A stretch of 64,000 nucleotides of DNA. It comes from Opitutia bacterium ISCC 52. Lineage in GTDB: Bacteria > Verrucomicrobiota > Verrucomicrobiia > Opitutales > UBA2995. Location: contig CP076040.1 of assembly GCA_014529675.2 (NCBI GenBank), forward strand, positions 1,736,001-1,800,000. The letters are read 5' to 3'. The notes under the pieces were generated by a model. The model was given only the letters and a program-made list of their open reading frames with translations, was not told the DNA's origin and ran no database searches. Each line of letters opens with the position of its first letter. Within the stretch, counting starts at the first letter, position 1. The translations under genes and the position numbers were made by a program. This document shows positions 36,036-45,218 of this stretch, piece after piece.

Positions 36036-36886
36036 TCAGTGATTTAGGAACTGATCTGTAAAATCTTTTTGGTATCGCTCGAGGAGAGTATTTAGGTCGT
36101 TTTCAACGAAGTAGAGTTTTCCTTTTATTTCCAATGTTTCTCCCGCCTCAATGCCGCCTAGTCGGAAGTCACTGTGCAGGCAACGGATGACGCCTTGGAA
36201 GAGCTCTTGGTAGGGCTTAAAGGCAATGGCAAAGATCATGGATTCATCGGAACTAAAACAGCCGATCAAGCCATTGTTGGGTACATCAGGGTGGAGGGGA
36301 CGTGGATTTACATCTTCTCTGGGGACTCCGGGGCCAGCCCATACTTGGCCAGGAGTGTAGCGTGCCTCAGTTGCCCAATCTCGCGTGGGCATGCGAGATA
36401 ACTGCCCATCGAGAAATACAAAGCTCTTGGCCAGATAAGCATATTTGTCTTCGGTTTGGTCTGGGCCGGTTCCGGTAAATTCTCCCACACGAACACAAGG
36501 CTGAACCCAGTGAGCTTCCGAACGTTGGTTGGATTGTGTGCTGTGATGCGAATGTCCACTTCGTCATGAGTGGGCGTAATGACATGATCTACAATGAGCC
36601 CATCGGCCACCTTGCATTGAAGTCGAATCTCAGTGCCTGCTTCGTTGCTTGAGATCAGATAAGTCTCATGATCAATAACGGTGTGTTCACCCCAGTGGGT
36701 TGTTCGAGAATTGTCACGGCAGTAAGCCTCAAGATACCAGATTTTCATTTCCTGTCCAGGAAGCTGGTCGCCACTGATGGTCAGTATCTCTTCCTCCCAA
36801 TGAAGCTTGAGTGGTGGAGAGGACTGAGTGCAGCCGAATAAGAATACTAACGGACTAAAAATTACGATGAACCATTTTGTATTCAT
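36036..36886 (-). pseudogene. Uncharacterised lipoprotein, one-base frameshift
   Basis: ATG 36886 opens a lipoprotein leader (IVIFSPLVFLFGC) and a beta-rich domain (LHWEEEILTISGDQ, VDIRITAHNPT). Near 36527-36535 the frame shifts by one base: the other frame then reads QRSEAHWVQPCVRVGEFTG and TGPDQTEDKYAYLAKSFVFL to LTDQFLNH-like end at 36036. The span is one base short of 284 codons. The joined protein would have about 283 residues. No named family is recognised. Its ATG overlaps the end of the Nramp-like gene by 4 bp, so it is the last gene of that operon. Confidence 0.75.
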
Positions 36887-38154
36887 GACATCCATCTCGA
36901 CCATGCCATATAGCCGAAGAATGCGAGTATGGACAAAAGGACTACGACCGTGACGGGATGATTGGTGTGTTTGCCCATCCACTTTTTTCGGCCATTAAGA
37001 ATAAGTAATACAAGCGTGAGTAGTGGTAGGAAAGCTGCACCAACGACACCGTAGGCTTTTTGGACTTCACGGAATTCGAACAAGAGACCGAAGATGGGAA
37101 TGATGGCTATCGAATATTGGTAAATGACATAGGGTTTAGAATTCGTGTCGATAAGAACGCCATCTGTAAGGGATGCCTTGTCGGTGTCCTTTTGCACAAA
37201 CAACCGCCATAGGTCGGCAAATAAGTAGGGGGCCGATTGCCATACGCCGAGTACGCTGCTGAAGGTGGCTCCCAGTGCTCCAATAAGGAACGCCCATCTG
37301 CCTATCTTGCCTAATGAAGTTTCCAAGGAATCTGCGATTTCTATAATCAACCGTGCGCCAGTGCCAGTGACTTCAACGGTGCTTCCGATAATGATCATGG
37401 CTAAGCCAAAAATGGTGATGACCAGGTAACCGGCACCCAAGTCCCATCGGCATAGTCGAAGTTGGTTTATCCCATGGCGCTTTTCTTCCGCTATCCAGTA
37501 ACCGTAACTCAGTATGGTTACTGTCCCGCCTACACCTCCGATGAGAGCCATGGTCCAGGCAATTCCGCCATCCTTGGCATCCGGAATGCTCGGAACAAAG
37601 AGGCCTTTAAAAATTTCACCTAAATCAGGGGCGAGCATGATTGCGCTCACGACGACGGTGACGAACATGAGAAGGACGCAAACGCCCATCACTTTCTCAA
37701 AGAGTTTGAATCCCCCACGACGCACGAGGATTAAGCCGACGATACTAGCGATGATTCCAAATACCACCTTGCCCTGGGACGCATCTTCGAAAAACGGAAA
37801 GATGGCGTGCAAGGTGACGCCCGTTCCACCCATAAGATTGGCGCAGACAAAAAATGACCAGAGTAAGAAATAGGGGAGGAAAATTCTGCCTGGCCATTTA
37901 CCGAGGCATCTGGCCATTCCTTCCAATAGAGTTTGTCCAGTGACCAGTTGCCAACGAGTCAGTCCTTCATTGAGCACGAACTTAAAGAACGCGCCGATAA
38001 TGACCGCCCAAAGAATGGCGGTACCTAATTTTCCTCCCGCAAAGCCTGCCGCGGTAAGATCACCTGCGCCTACTCCGATCGCAGCCACAAGAATTCCTGG
38101 GCCGATGAAGCTTAGCCAGCCACGATCCTGATTGTTATTTTGGTTGGAAGGCAT
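36883..38154 (-). CDS. Nramp-related transporter
   Basis: 423 residues with about eleven membrane segments and an Nramp-like layout: WLSFIGPGILVAAIGVGAGDL at the start, LIGGVGGTVTILSYGYWIAEE in the middle. The DPGN metal-binding motif of classical Nramp TM1 is not present; GVGAGDL occupies that place, so manganese or iron transport is not assured. PVC genomes often carry such divergent Nramp relatives. It lies 46 bp downstream of the arylsulfotransferase-like gene and overlaps the frameshifted lipoprotein by 4 bp. Confidence 0.82.
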   Translation of the reverse strand: MPSNQNNNQDRGWLSFIGPGILVAAIGVGAGDLTAAGFAGGKLGTAILWAVIIGAFFKFVLNEGLTRWQLVTGQTLLEGMARCLGKWPGRIFLPYFLLWSFFVCANLMGGTGVTLHAIFPFFEDASQGKVVFGIIASIVGLILVRRGGFKLFEKVMGVCVLLMFVTVVVSAIMLAPDLGEIFKGLFVPSIPDAKDGGIAWTMALIGGVGGTVTILSYGYWIAEEKRHGINQLRLCRWDLGAGYLVITIFGLAMIIIGSTVEVTGTGARLIIEIADSLETSLGKIGRWAFLIGALGATFSSVLGVWQSAPYLFADLWRLFVQKDTDKASLTDGVLIDTNSKPYVIYQYSIAIIPIFGLLFEFREVQKAYGVVGAAFLPLLTLVLLILNGRKKWMGKHTNHPVTVVVLLSILAFFGYMAWSRWMS

Positions 38155-38200
38155 GAGCAGGATGTGGAGGTAGATTTTTTGGGATCTAAGAGGCGGATGA

Positions 38201-39511
38201 CTATCTAAGCTTCACTCCCGGATATCCTAAGCGATAGCGCACGACTCGGAAGGTACTGTGGGGTCCCTCAGGTCCAACTGGTGGCAGGGTGACCGGGTTG
38301 TGGTATTCCCATACCGTTTTGCCTTCTGGCGTCACTTCGAAGAAGATGCCCTCAGCGCCTGAACAGATTAAGGTGTTGCCGTTGGGAAGGCGTTCGGCTC
38401 CGGAGATAAATGAGGAGTAGAAATCGGTGGCTGGGTTAGCGATGTAGGTCCATTCCGGTGACTTGGGACCGAATGGTTTTCCTTTTTGAATCTGGTAGCT
38501 TCCTGATCGCTGAACAGGCGGTTTGATTTCGTCGATGGCGGAGTAATCACCTGTGGATTGTCCCCTCTGGTTGTTGAATATGGTGATGTTGCCAGCGCCT
38601 GGTTGTCCCGGTTGAACCCAACGTGGATCATGTTGCTGGAAGAGCTGTTGGTCCGCTTTGGTTCCTGCTCCGTAGTTCATCGGGTTACCCCAGCGATAGA
38701 GTATGTCGCCTCCTTTACCGGCGTTCCCGCCTGTGTGCCCTCGGGCCTCCTCGGTTGTTGTGCTGTGGTCAATGACAAGGAGTTCGTTGAAGCTGCGTGG
38801 GCTAATCACGATCTGATCAAGGACTGGGTTGTAATCAACGCTGTTGGTGTGCATCCAGTCGGTTCTTGGTCGACTGTTTAGATTGACGTTTATCAATTCA
38901 GGGTGATCGGCCACGGTCCCGTAGTTGTCCTTTGAAGGATCAATGTCCTGGACGAGGTGATCCCAGGCGCTCCATCGCCAGACGATTTCCCCAGTAGTTC
39001 TTCCGGTGCGTTTTACCTCGACGACGGTATCGGGATGAATCCCAGCGTCGGAGATTGTTTGGGGATCCCTACCGGCAGCTATGGCTTCTTCTTTGGAGAT
39101 GTGTTCCCAGGCTAAGATCAGCACATTGCCATTGGGCAATGGTTCGATATCGTGGTGTTGATGGTGATGATCATTGGAGTAGACGTAGTCCCAGATGAGA
39201 TTTCCGCTCCAATCAAATAACTCTACACGGCCTCCACTGGGACCTCGGTCACCAAACACCGGGTTGCCTTTTACTTTAGCTGATCGGAGAAGATTTCCAT
39301 TGGCCAATAAATAGGCAGAATTGGACGGCCAGTGTTTACTCGTCCACTTGTGAACCACTTCGCCTTCCATGTTTAACAGGATGGTCTCAGTCGATCTGAG
39401 CGGGGTATAGAGCGTATACCCTTGAAATGCTTCTGGCTCGTTTACGATGAGGCCACGGGCACCAAAAATTGTTGAACTGGCTAAGAGGTAAAAAATTACT
39501 AGGCGAATCAT
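38201..39511 (-). CDS. Secreted arylsulfotransferase-like beta-propeller protein
   Basis: 436 residues. Signal peptide (MIRLVIFYLLASSTIFGARG) and a propeller with repeated strand motifs: GYTLYTPLRSTETILLNMEG, WDYVYSNDHHHQHHDIEPLP, and the family motif RTDWMHTNSVDYNPVLDQIV containing the His region used by aryl-sulfate sulfotransferases. Classical ASST transfers sulfate between phenols without PAPS. Whether this branch has that activity is unknown; in this sulfatase-rich region sulfate handling is plausible. Upstream of the Nramp-like gene on the same strand. Confidence 0.8.
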   Translation of the reverse strand: MIRLVIFYLLASSTIFGARGLIVNEPEAFQGYTLYTPLRSTETILLNMEGEVVHKWTSKHWPSNSAYLLANGNLLRSAKVKGNPVFGDRGPSGGRVELFDWSGNLIWDYVYSNDHHHQHHDIEPLPNGNVLILAWEHISKEEAIAAGRDPQTISDAGIHPDTVVEVKRTGRTTGEIVWRWSAWDHLVQDIDPSKDNYGTVADHPELINVNLNSRPRTDWMHTNSVDYNPVLDQIVISPRSFNELLVIDHSTTTEEARGHTGGNAGKGGDILYRWGNPMNYGAGTKADQQLFQQHDPRWVQPGQPGAGNITIFNNQRGQSTGDYSAIDEIKPPVQRSGSYQIQKGKPFGPKSPEWTYIANPATDFYSSFISGAERLPNGNTLICSGAEGIFFEVTPEGKTVWEYHNPVTLPPVGPEGPHSTFRVVRYRLGYPGVKLR

Positions 39512-39587
39512 TGTTTGAGTCCGATTTTTCTTCGATTTAGAATTCTTGTTTCACGGGATTGAGATGTTGAGCTTGATGACTGATAGA

Positions 39588-39639
39588 CGAGGGAGCGCAC
39601 TTGTGTGCGTGACTGAGTTTTGAAGGAGGAACACTCAGC
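39588..39639. repeat. Structured intergenic element with two hairpins
   Basis: CGCAC-TTGT-GTGCG at 39596-39609 is a perfect hairpin. It is followed by CTGAGT (39613) and its reverse complement ACTCAG (39633). Both lie in the gap between the MBL hydrolase end and the arylsulfotransferase-like start. No gene is supported in this gap of about 240 bp. Confidence 0.4.
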
Positions 39640-39753
39640 ATGTCGATCCGAGGATGTATCAAAACGTAGTTCCATGATGATCGAATACTACTGGTTGTTT
39701 TCGTGCTTTTAGTAAATTTAAGAATATATTGATACATCCGTTGAAAGAGAATT

Positions 39754-40653
39754 CTATTGGCTTAATTCAGTATAGATCGTCGTCATAAACGTCCTCGTCG
39801 AAGCCCAGCCTTGCTCCGCAGCCCAGCGGTCGTTGAACTCAAGCCCTGGATTTCTGGCGAGTGCTTCTTCCAATTTGTCGCCGGTATCTACGCTTTGTTG
39901 AATGCGACTAGCGATGGTCATGAGCATTTTGCGCCATTTGATGATGTCTGCCTTGGAGGATGGTACTCCGTGCCCAGGTATGATGATCGTATCGTCATCA
40001 GCGATATCGATTATATAAGCGAGCGTAGAAAGGGTTCCGCGAAAGGTTCCGCCGTGATTTAAATCAACCACAGGGTAGGTGGTGGTGCGAAATACGTCTC
40101 CTGCATGAATGACGTTGGAACCTGTAAAATGAACAATGCTATCCCCATCGGTATGAGCAGGGTACATTTTAATGATGTGTATCTCCTCGCCATTGTAGTG
40201 GAAGGTGAGCTTTCGATCGTAAGTAATATGGGGAAGGGCTGCATCCGGAGCTCCTCGTCCCAGTTCTCCTGTTTGCCGATTAACAGTCCGGTGTTTCAAG
40301 CGATCCCGAACCAGATCATGGGCAATTATTTTCACTCCCATGGCTGCCAGATTTTCGTTCCCTCCTACATGGTCACCGTGCAAATGCGTATTGACGACAA
40401 ACTCTATCGGTTTTCCTGAAATGCCTCGGATGGCCGTAACGACTTTCTCTGTGAGTGTAGAAAATTGGTCGTCGACCATAAATACGCCATCTTCTCCTAT
40501 GCAAATCCCGATATTCCCACCTCGACCTTCAAGCATATGAACAGAGCCGGCGATATGCGTGGTCTTGATGTTTACTTGGTTTGCGCCATTGCTCTGGGCA
40601 ATTATTTGAACGCTGATAATAAGAGCAAGGAGGGTGGGGTAGATGAATTTCAT
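39754..40653 (-). CDS. Secreted MBL-fold metallo-hydrolase
   Basis: 299 residues. Signal peptide MKFIYPTLLALIISVQIIAQ. The metallo-beta-lactamase motif NTHLHGDHVGG supplies His90, His92, Asp94 and His95, with further metal ligands at AHTDGDS and PGHG. The closest layout is the group of periplasmic MBL hydrolases of the quinoprotein-relay/SoxH-like type (NIGICIGEDGVFMVDDQF). Antibiotic hydrolysis is unlikely. The substrate is unknown. It is divergent from the SGNH hydrolase. Confidence 0.88.
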   Translation of the reverse strand: MKFIYPTLLALIISVQIIAQSNGANQVNIKTTHIAGSVHMLEGRGGNIGICIGEDGVFMVDDQFSTLTEKVVTAIRGISGKPIEFVVNTHLHGDHVGGNENLAAMGVKIIAHDLVRDRLKHRTVNRQTGELGRGAPDAALPHITYDRKLTFHYNGEEIHIIKMYPAHTDGDSIVHFTGSNVIHAGDVFRTTTYPVVDLNHGGTFRGTLSTLAYIIDIADDDTIIIPGHGVPSSKADIIKWRKMLMTIASRIQQSVDTGDKLEEALARNPGLEFNDRWAAEQGWASTRTFMTTIYTELSQ

Positions 40654-40771
40654 TGAAGGTCCTTAGTGTAGCTTAGATCACTATTTAGTGGCCGCGATGG
40701 CACCGCAATCTTCAAATATTTGAACAAGTTTTGCTTGGGCTGGTCTCCAGACATCTCTAATAAATTAAATC

Positions 40772-41509
40772 ATGAGAATCTTCACCCTTCTTTTGTTTGT
40801 GTCTACCCTTGGAGTATCTGCTGAAACGGCTGAAGAAGCCTGGAATAGTCTCCTGAGTGAAAACTTTAAAAAGCGTGGGGCGTTTGCATTCGTCGAAAAT
40901 GACCCAAGTTTGCCGAATGTTTTTATTTATGGGGATTCGATCTCCATTGCTTACACGCCTACGGTGCGGTCTGAATTAGCAGGTGAGGCCAATGTCTATC
41001 GCTTGCATGTGAATGGGGGCGACTCATCTTCGATAATCCAAAAAGTGGATACGCTTCGAAGGACGATGAAGGATCATTGGGGTTTTGAGTGGGACGTGAT
41101 TCAGTTTAATGTGGGATTGCACGATTTGAAATATGTAGAGGGGAATAAGCTGGATAAGGCAAAAGGGGAGCAGGTTACCTCGATGGTCGAGTATGAAGCT
41201 AATCTTCGAAATGCCATTGGTTACTTCGTGCGGATCGCTCCCGATGCAAAGCTGATTTTCGCAACCACGACTCCTGTTCCAAAGGGAGAGCCGGGTCGTC
41301 ACGTGATCGATGCTGGTCGCTACAACCGGGTAGCATTACGAGTATTGAAAGACTACCCGGAAATTGAAGTGAATGACCTTTACGCGTTTACTCTACCTAA
41401 CCAACCAGAGTGGTGGACCAAGCCCGGCAATGTGCACTTCAATGAAGTAGGCTACACCGCTCAGGGGAAAGAAGTCGCTCGGTATGTTAGAGCGGCGCTG
41501 GGTAAATAG
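40772..41509 (+). CDS. Secreted SGNH/GDSL hydrolase
   Basis: 245 residues. Leader MRIFTLLLFVSTLGVSAE. SGNH blocks: FIYGDSISIAY with catalytic Ser56, NVGLHDLKY where the Asn block is expected, and NVHFNEVGYTAQG supplying the His. It probably removes acetyl or another small acyl group from carbohydrate. No clear ribosome-binding site precedes the ATG. A long inverted repeat follows the stop. Confidence 0.88.
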   Translation: MRIFTLLLFVSTLGVSAETAEEAWNSLLSENFKKRGAFAFVENDPSLPNVFIYGDSISIAYTPTVRSELAGEANVYRLHVNGGDSSSIIQKVDTLRRTMKDHWGFEWDVIQFNVGLHDLKYVEGNKLDKAKGEQVTSMVEYEANLRNAIGYFVRIAPDAKLIFATTTPVPKGEPGRHVIDAGRYNRVALRVLKDYPEIEVNDLYAFTLPNQPEWWTKPGNVHFNEVGYTAQGKEVARYVRAALGK

Positions 41510-41640
41510 AGGTCAGTGTTCAGGTGTCGGGAGTCAGGATGTAAAGACATATTTCACCGATCCCAATTACACCGGTGAGACGCCTGTGATACTCTAAGTC
41601 GCAACTATTACTGACACCTGACCGCTGAAACCTGACCTCT
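41508..41640. repeat. Long inverted repeat between convergent genes
   Basis: AGAGGTCAG-type left arm (41508-41537) and the arm ending CCTGACCTCT (41611-41640) are reverse complements at 24 of 30 positions. The interior contains ACCGGTGAGACGCCTGTG. It shares the CAGGTGTC/CACCTGAC core with the repeat at 60640. It lies between the SGNH hydrolase and the isomerase and may terminate both. Confidence 0.7.
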
Positions 41641-41648
41641 GCGGCTGC

Positions 41649-42602
41649 TTACTCCACCAACGCCACAGCCTTCTTCAAGGCCTTGATAGTCGCCTTGCTT
41701 GCGTCGTCGTCATCCAGGTCGCGAAGGGGTTGATTGAAAGGCTCGGCACGAGCCGGGCCTTCGTAGCCAATGTGGATAAGAGCTTCCATAAAGGGTTTGA
41801 GGTCGATGACTCCAGTCGCCATGGGCAACTCGCGTTGTCCATCTTGTTGCTGCTGTTTCTCAACTCCTTTGGGAGCGTCGTTCAGGTCGACGAGCGTTAT
41901 ACTGGCTGGGTCGAGCTTTTTGATCGCATCGGCGCTATCACCTGCTTGCCACCAGTGCCATGAATCCAAGACATAACCGACATTGGTGGTGCCGATGGCG
42001 GCGCAAAGTTCTTGGGTTTCCGCCAGAGTATGGACGAATGGATACTTGGCCCGGATGAGCAGGGTAGTGGTTCCGACGTATTCAAAGCCGAGGCGAAGAT
42101 CGTTGTCTTGAAGGATCTTAGCCACTTCCCAAAGGCGACGTGTATGCTGTTTAAAGTTTTCATTGTAGGTAAGGTCGGTATGACTGGGCATAAGCCAGGT
42201 GTTTACCCGAGTTAGACCTGCACGCTTCAATCCTGCTGCCAGCCGTGGTAGCTCCTTTAATCCCTCTTCGAATTTGGCTCGGTCTTTGCGGAAATCAACC
42301 GGTAGACCTGAGCTGCCCCAAACCAGATTCTTGTCCTTCATGTCGCCCTTCAGGTCGCTGAGCTGACCTTTACTCAATCCAGCGAGGTAACTCGACTGTG
42401 CTTCCACGGATTCGAATCCGTATTTTGAAGCTAATTCAATTGAGCGCTTTTGGTCGGCTTTGATGCCCAGGGCGCCTCCGACGAAGTTAATCGTGAATTT
42501 GCGCTTCGACTTGTGATGAGCGGCCATGAGTTGTGGGTCGAGTGAAGTGGAGGCAGCGAGTCCAGTGATTGCTGAGGTGCGAATAAAATCTCTTCGGTTC
42601 AT
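41649..42602 (-). CDS. Tat-exported TIM-barrel sugar isomerase/epimerase-like protein
   Basis: 317 residues. A Tat-like signal (MNRRDFIRTSAITGLAAST) precedes an AP-endonuclease-2/xylose-isomerase TIM barrel: KYGFESVEAQSSYLAG, LRLGFEYVGTT, NVGYVLDSWHWWQAGD, ITLVDLNDAP and GPARAEPFNQPL. The Glu, Asp, His and Glu positions fit metal binding in this superfamily. It should act on a sugar in the periplasm. It is divergent from the 42719 sulfatase, with about 115 bp between starts, suggesting shared control. Confidence 0.85.
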   Translation of the reverse strand: MNRRDFIRTSAITGLAASTSLDPQLMAAHHKSKRKFTINFVGGALGIKADQKRSIELASKYGFESVEAQSSYLAGLSKGQLSDLKGDMKDKNLVWGSSGLPVDFRKDRAKFEEGLKELPRLAAGLKRAGLTRVNTWLMPSHTDLTYNENFKQHTRRLWEVAKILQDNDLRLGFEYVGTTTLLIRAKYPFVHTLAETQELCAAIGTTNVGYVLDSWHWWQAGDSADAIKKLDPASITLVDLNDAPKGVEKQQQQDGQRELPMATGVIDLKPFMEALIHIGYEGPARAEPFNQPLRDLDDDDASKATIKALKKAVALVE

Positions 42603-42718
42603 AGGGTGGTTCTGATTGATGAAGCTTATACAAATGAAATATCTTCAGGTAAGCGTCAATGCTTCAGCAATAAGAGATTCGTTATCGACAATTTGTTATC
42701 CAAATTCGAGGTTTGGGT

Positions 42719-44596
42719 ATGAAGTTCTCACTCTACCCTAAGCTCTTCGTTCTTCTCTTCGGTTTTATAGTAGGCCTTCAGGCGCAAGATAAACCCAATA
42801 TTCTGTGGCTTTTTGCCGAGGATACATCGCCTTGGATGGGCTGTTATGGTCACGAGGTGAATAAAGGCCACACCCCGCATATCGATTCGTTGGCGAATCA
42901 GGGCGTATTGTTCAAGCGGGCTTATGTACCTGCTCCGGTTTGTTCGGCTTGTCGCTCGGCGCTTATGGGCGGGATGAACCAGATCCGATTCAATGCACAT
43001 GAGCACCGGAGTTCTCGCGGAAAGGCACCCCTGTTCCTGCCAGATGGAATGAAGCTGTTGCCTCAAATCATGAATGAGAACGGCTATTCAACCTTCAATC
43101 TGGGTAAAACCGACTACAACTTCGTGTTGGCTACTGAAGAGATCTTTACCTTCGACGAAAAACGTCGTGAACCGATTCCTTGGGACAAAATCAAAGCGAG
43201 CCAACCGTTTTATGGACAGATTCAAACCGCAGGTGGAAAACAGAATACAAGGAATTGGCCGGCGGACCGCAGAACTGATCGCGACTCGGTGGTTGTTCCT
43301 GCTGATTATCCAGATACGCCCGCGCAGCGCGAAGTGGTTGCGGAGCACTACGATTCCATTCGGAAGGATGATGATTTTATCGGAGGCGTGATAAAAGGCC
43401 TCAAAGAGAATGGTCTTTGGGAGAATACCATTGTGGTTTATTTTGGTGACCACGGAGCCAATCAACTGCTTAGACACAAGCAGATGCCAACAGAGGGAGG
43501 ACTACACGTTCCGTTTGCCGTCTATGGTCCTGAAAAATACGTACCCAGGAAAAAGATACGAAATGATTTAGTGGACATGCTGGACCTCTCTGCCACGACC
43601 TTGGCCTGGGCAGGTATTCCGATACCTGGAAATTGGGAAGGGCAGCATCTTTTTTGCAAGGGGTTCAAGGCGCGCGAATTCGTGGCCTCCGCAAAAGATC
43701 GCTTGGACCATACTATTGATCGGGTTCGTACTATCCGAACAGAGCGCTATCGTTATACGCGAAATTACAAAACCGATCGAATCTTTCTACAACCTCAGTA
43801 TCGGGATGGTCAGCCATACAATCAGGATTTTCATGACCTCTATCAGGCAGGTAAGCTTTCAGAGCGTCACGCTGAGATCTATTTTGGAGAGCGACCAGCG
43901 GAAGAACTCTATGACGTGGAAAAGGATCCCGCTCAAATGGTGAACCTAATAAACGATCCAAAGCTTGCGGATGAAGTTCAACGTCACCGCGAGTTACTCG
44001 ATTCCTGGATTGCTAAAGGTGATCATGGTGAAGGTGAAGAGAAGCTTCAGGAGTTGCTTGAACAGTCGACGAGCAGGTGGGCAGCCGTAAATCCCGAGTA
44101 TGAGTTAGTGCGCACCGACCACGATGGTGATGGGCTATCGAGTGAATGGGAAGAGGCAGTTGGACGTGACCCTAACGATGGTAAGCTTCAGTTCCTTTTT
44201 GATAATGGTGGTTGGCAGACTGAAGGTTGGAAAGGCGAAGGCAATGTGCCAAACATAGCCGGTTACCTCGGCTATCTTGATTTTAATCTGCCCGATGGGG
44301 AGGGCTCTATTGTTCGCGGGGGACTCAATGTAGATGCTGCCAAGAATAGTGGTCAGCTTGAAATTAAAGCAAAAGCTTCTTTCCCTGTACTGGCATGGTT
44401 ATCGGCTGAGAACGAGGCTGGGGAAGTTAATCGTATCGCAGGCCCTATAACCCTTAAAAAGAGCAAGGGATTTAAAGACTATGGCATCGACCTCACTGGC
44501 AATCCAAATTGGAAAGGATCGATCCAATCACTGAAATTATCTTTTCAGGGTGAGCCGGGTGTGTTGGTTGAGATAGATTCCATCAAAGCACTGTAA
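42719..44596 (+). CDS. Secreted sulfatase with CSACR motif and Ca-binding-like tail
   Basis: About 625 residues from ATG 42719; a TTG 6 bp earlier is in frame. Leader LFVLLFGFIVGLQAQ, then NILWLFAEDTSPWMGCYG and VCSACRSALMGG. The maturation motif has Ala in place of the usual Pro (C-S-A-C-R), with Cys75 as the formylglycine site; a late YFGDHGANQL motif follows. This is the heparan N-sulfatase-like (sulfamidase) group. Near residue 465 DHDGDGLSSEWEEAVGRDPN resembles a thrombospondin-3-type calcium site, followed by a C-terminal beta-rich domain of about 130 residues. It might bind polysaccharide. Confidence 0.88.
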   Translation: MKFSLYPKLFVLLFGFIVGLQAQDKPNILWLFAEDTSPWMGCYGHEVNKGHTPHIDSLANQGVLFKRAYVPAPVCSACRSALMGGMNQIRFNAHEHRSSRGKAPLFLPDGMKLLPQIMNENGYSTFNLGKTDYNFVLATEEIFTFDEKRREPIPWDKIKASQPFYGQIQTAGGKQNTRNWPADRRTDRDSVVVPADYPDTPAQREVVAEHYDSIRKDDDFIGGVIKGLKENGLWENTIVVYFGDHGANQLLRHKQMPTEGGLHVPFAVYGPEKYVPRKKIRNDLVDMLDLSATTLAWAGIPIPGNWEGQHLFCKGFKAREFVASAKDRLDHTIDRVRTIRTERYRYTRNYKTDRIFLQPQYRDGQPYNQDFHDLYQAGKLSERHAEIYFGERPAEELYDVEKDPAQMVNLINDPKLADEVQRHRELLDSWIAKGDHGEGEEKLQELLEQSTSRWAAVNPEYELVRTDHDGDGLSSEWEEAVGRDPNDGKLQFLFDNGGWQTEGWKGEGNVPNIAGYLGYLDFNLPDGEGSIVRGGLNVDAAKNSGQLEIKAKASFPVLAWLSAENEAGEVNRIAGPITLKKSKGFKDYGIDLTGNPNWKGSIQSLKLSFQGEPGVLVEIDSIKAL

Positions 44597-44808
44597 TAGA
44601 CTTCAGAAATTCAGTGGCCCCATCGTTTTCAATTCGAAGCGGGAGTGCCTTTCTTTACGCTTTGTTACCAATCCGGAGGCTCATCTTTGCGGTCGTTCTC
44701 TGAAACTAAGGGTATTTGTTAAGCGGTTGCTAATTCTTAAAGAGATCTTACTTCGAAATTCCGGATGGTATAGAATTCATCTACACCGGTTTGAAAATTA
44801 GTAATTGT

Positions 44809-45183
44809 ATGTTTGTTACCTTTAGAAAACTTAATCTCTCCAACTTCGATCTTCGGCATCTGGATTATAGAGAAACCGCGATTAGTGCAGCTGTTGGACT
44901 TGTCGGCCTATCCATTGTTTTACTTTCCTTGTTTGGAACTACTTACCTAATGGATCTGGTAGATTCTGAGAATCAACTGTCCTATCTAAAGATCCTGATG
45001 TGTTCTTTAGGTATATTTACCATCGGACTGGCCTTGATCATTTTCTCCATTCATTTGGTGAAGAAGATCATATGGGGAGCCCTGGCTGCTCTACTACTGG
45101 TCTCTTTCGGACTGGGCTGCTTTGCTTTTGGAATATTCGTGAAATGTTTTCTGATCGGTTTCTTTAATCTCTATCATCGGTAG
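44809..45183 (+). CDS. Small protein with three membrane helices
   Basis: About 124 residues from ATG 44809; an in-frame TTG at 44791 is an alternative. A short N-terminal soluble part (LNLSNFDLRHLDYRETA) is followed by three hydrophobic stretches: AAVGLVGLSIVLLSLFGTTY, ILMCSLGIFTIGLALIIFSI, and a Gly/Phe-rich third segment (LLVSFGLGCFAFGIFVKC). I do not recognise a family. It stands alone between the sulfatase and the convergent ThuA-ankyrin gene. Confidence 0.6.
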   Translation: MFVTFRKLNLSNFDLRHLDYRETAISAAVGLVGLSIVLLSLFGTTYLMDLVDSENQLSYLKILMCSLGIFTIGLALIIFSIHLVKKIIWGALAALLLVSFGLGCFAFGIFVKCFLIGFFNLYHR

Positions 45184-45218
45184 GTTTAATCTCTCACTTA
45201 AACCGGTGGCCCGTAGTA

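Noticed and set aside
40657-40760. Minus-strand peptide DVWRPAQAKLVQIFEDCGAI ending in TAA-like stop near 40680
   Set aside because: It reads like the end of a protein but lacks a start and any longer frame; possibly an old remnant, too short to call.
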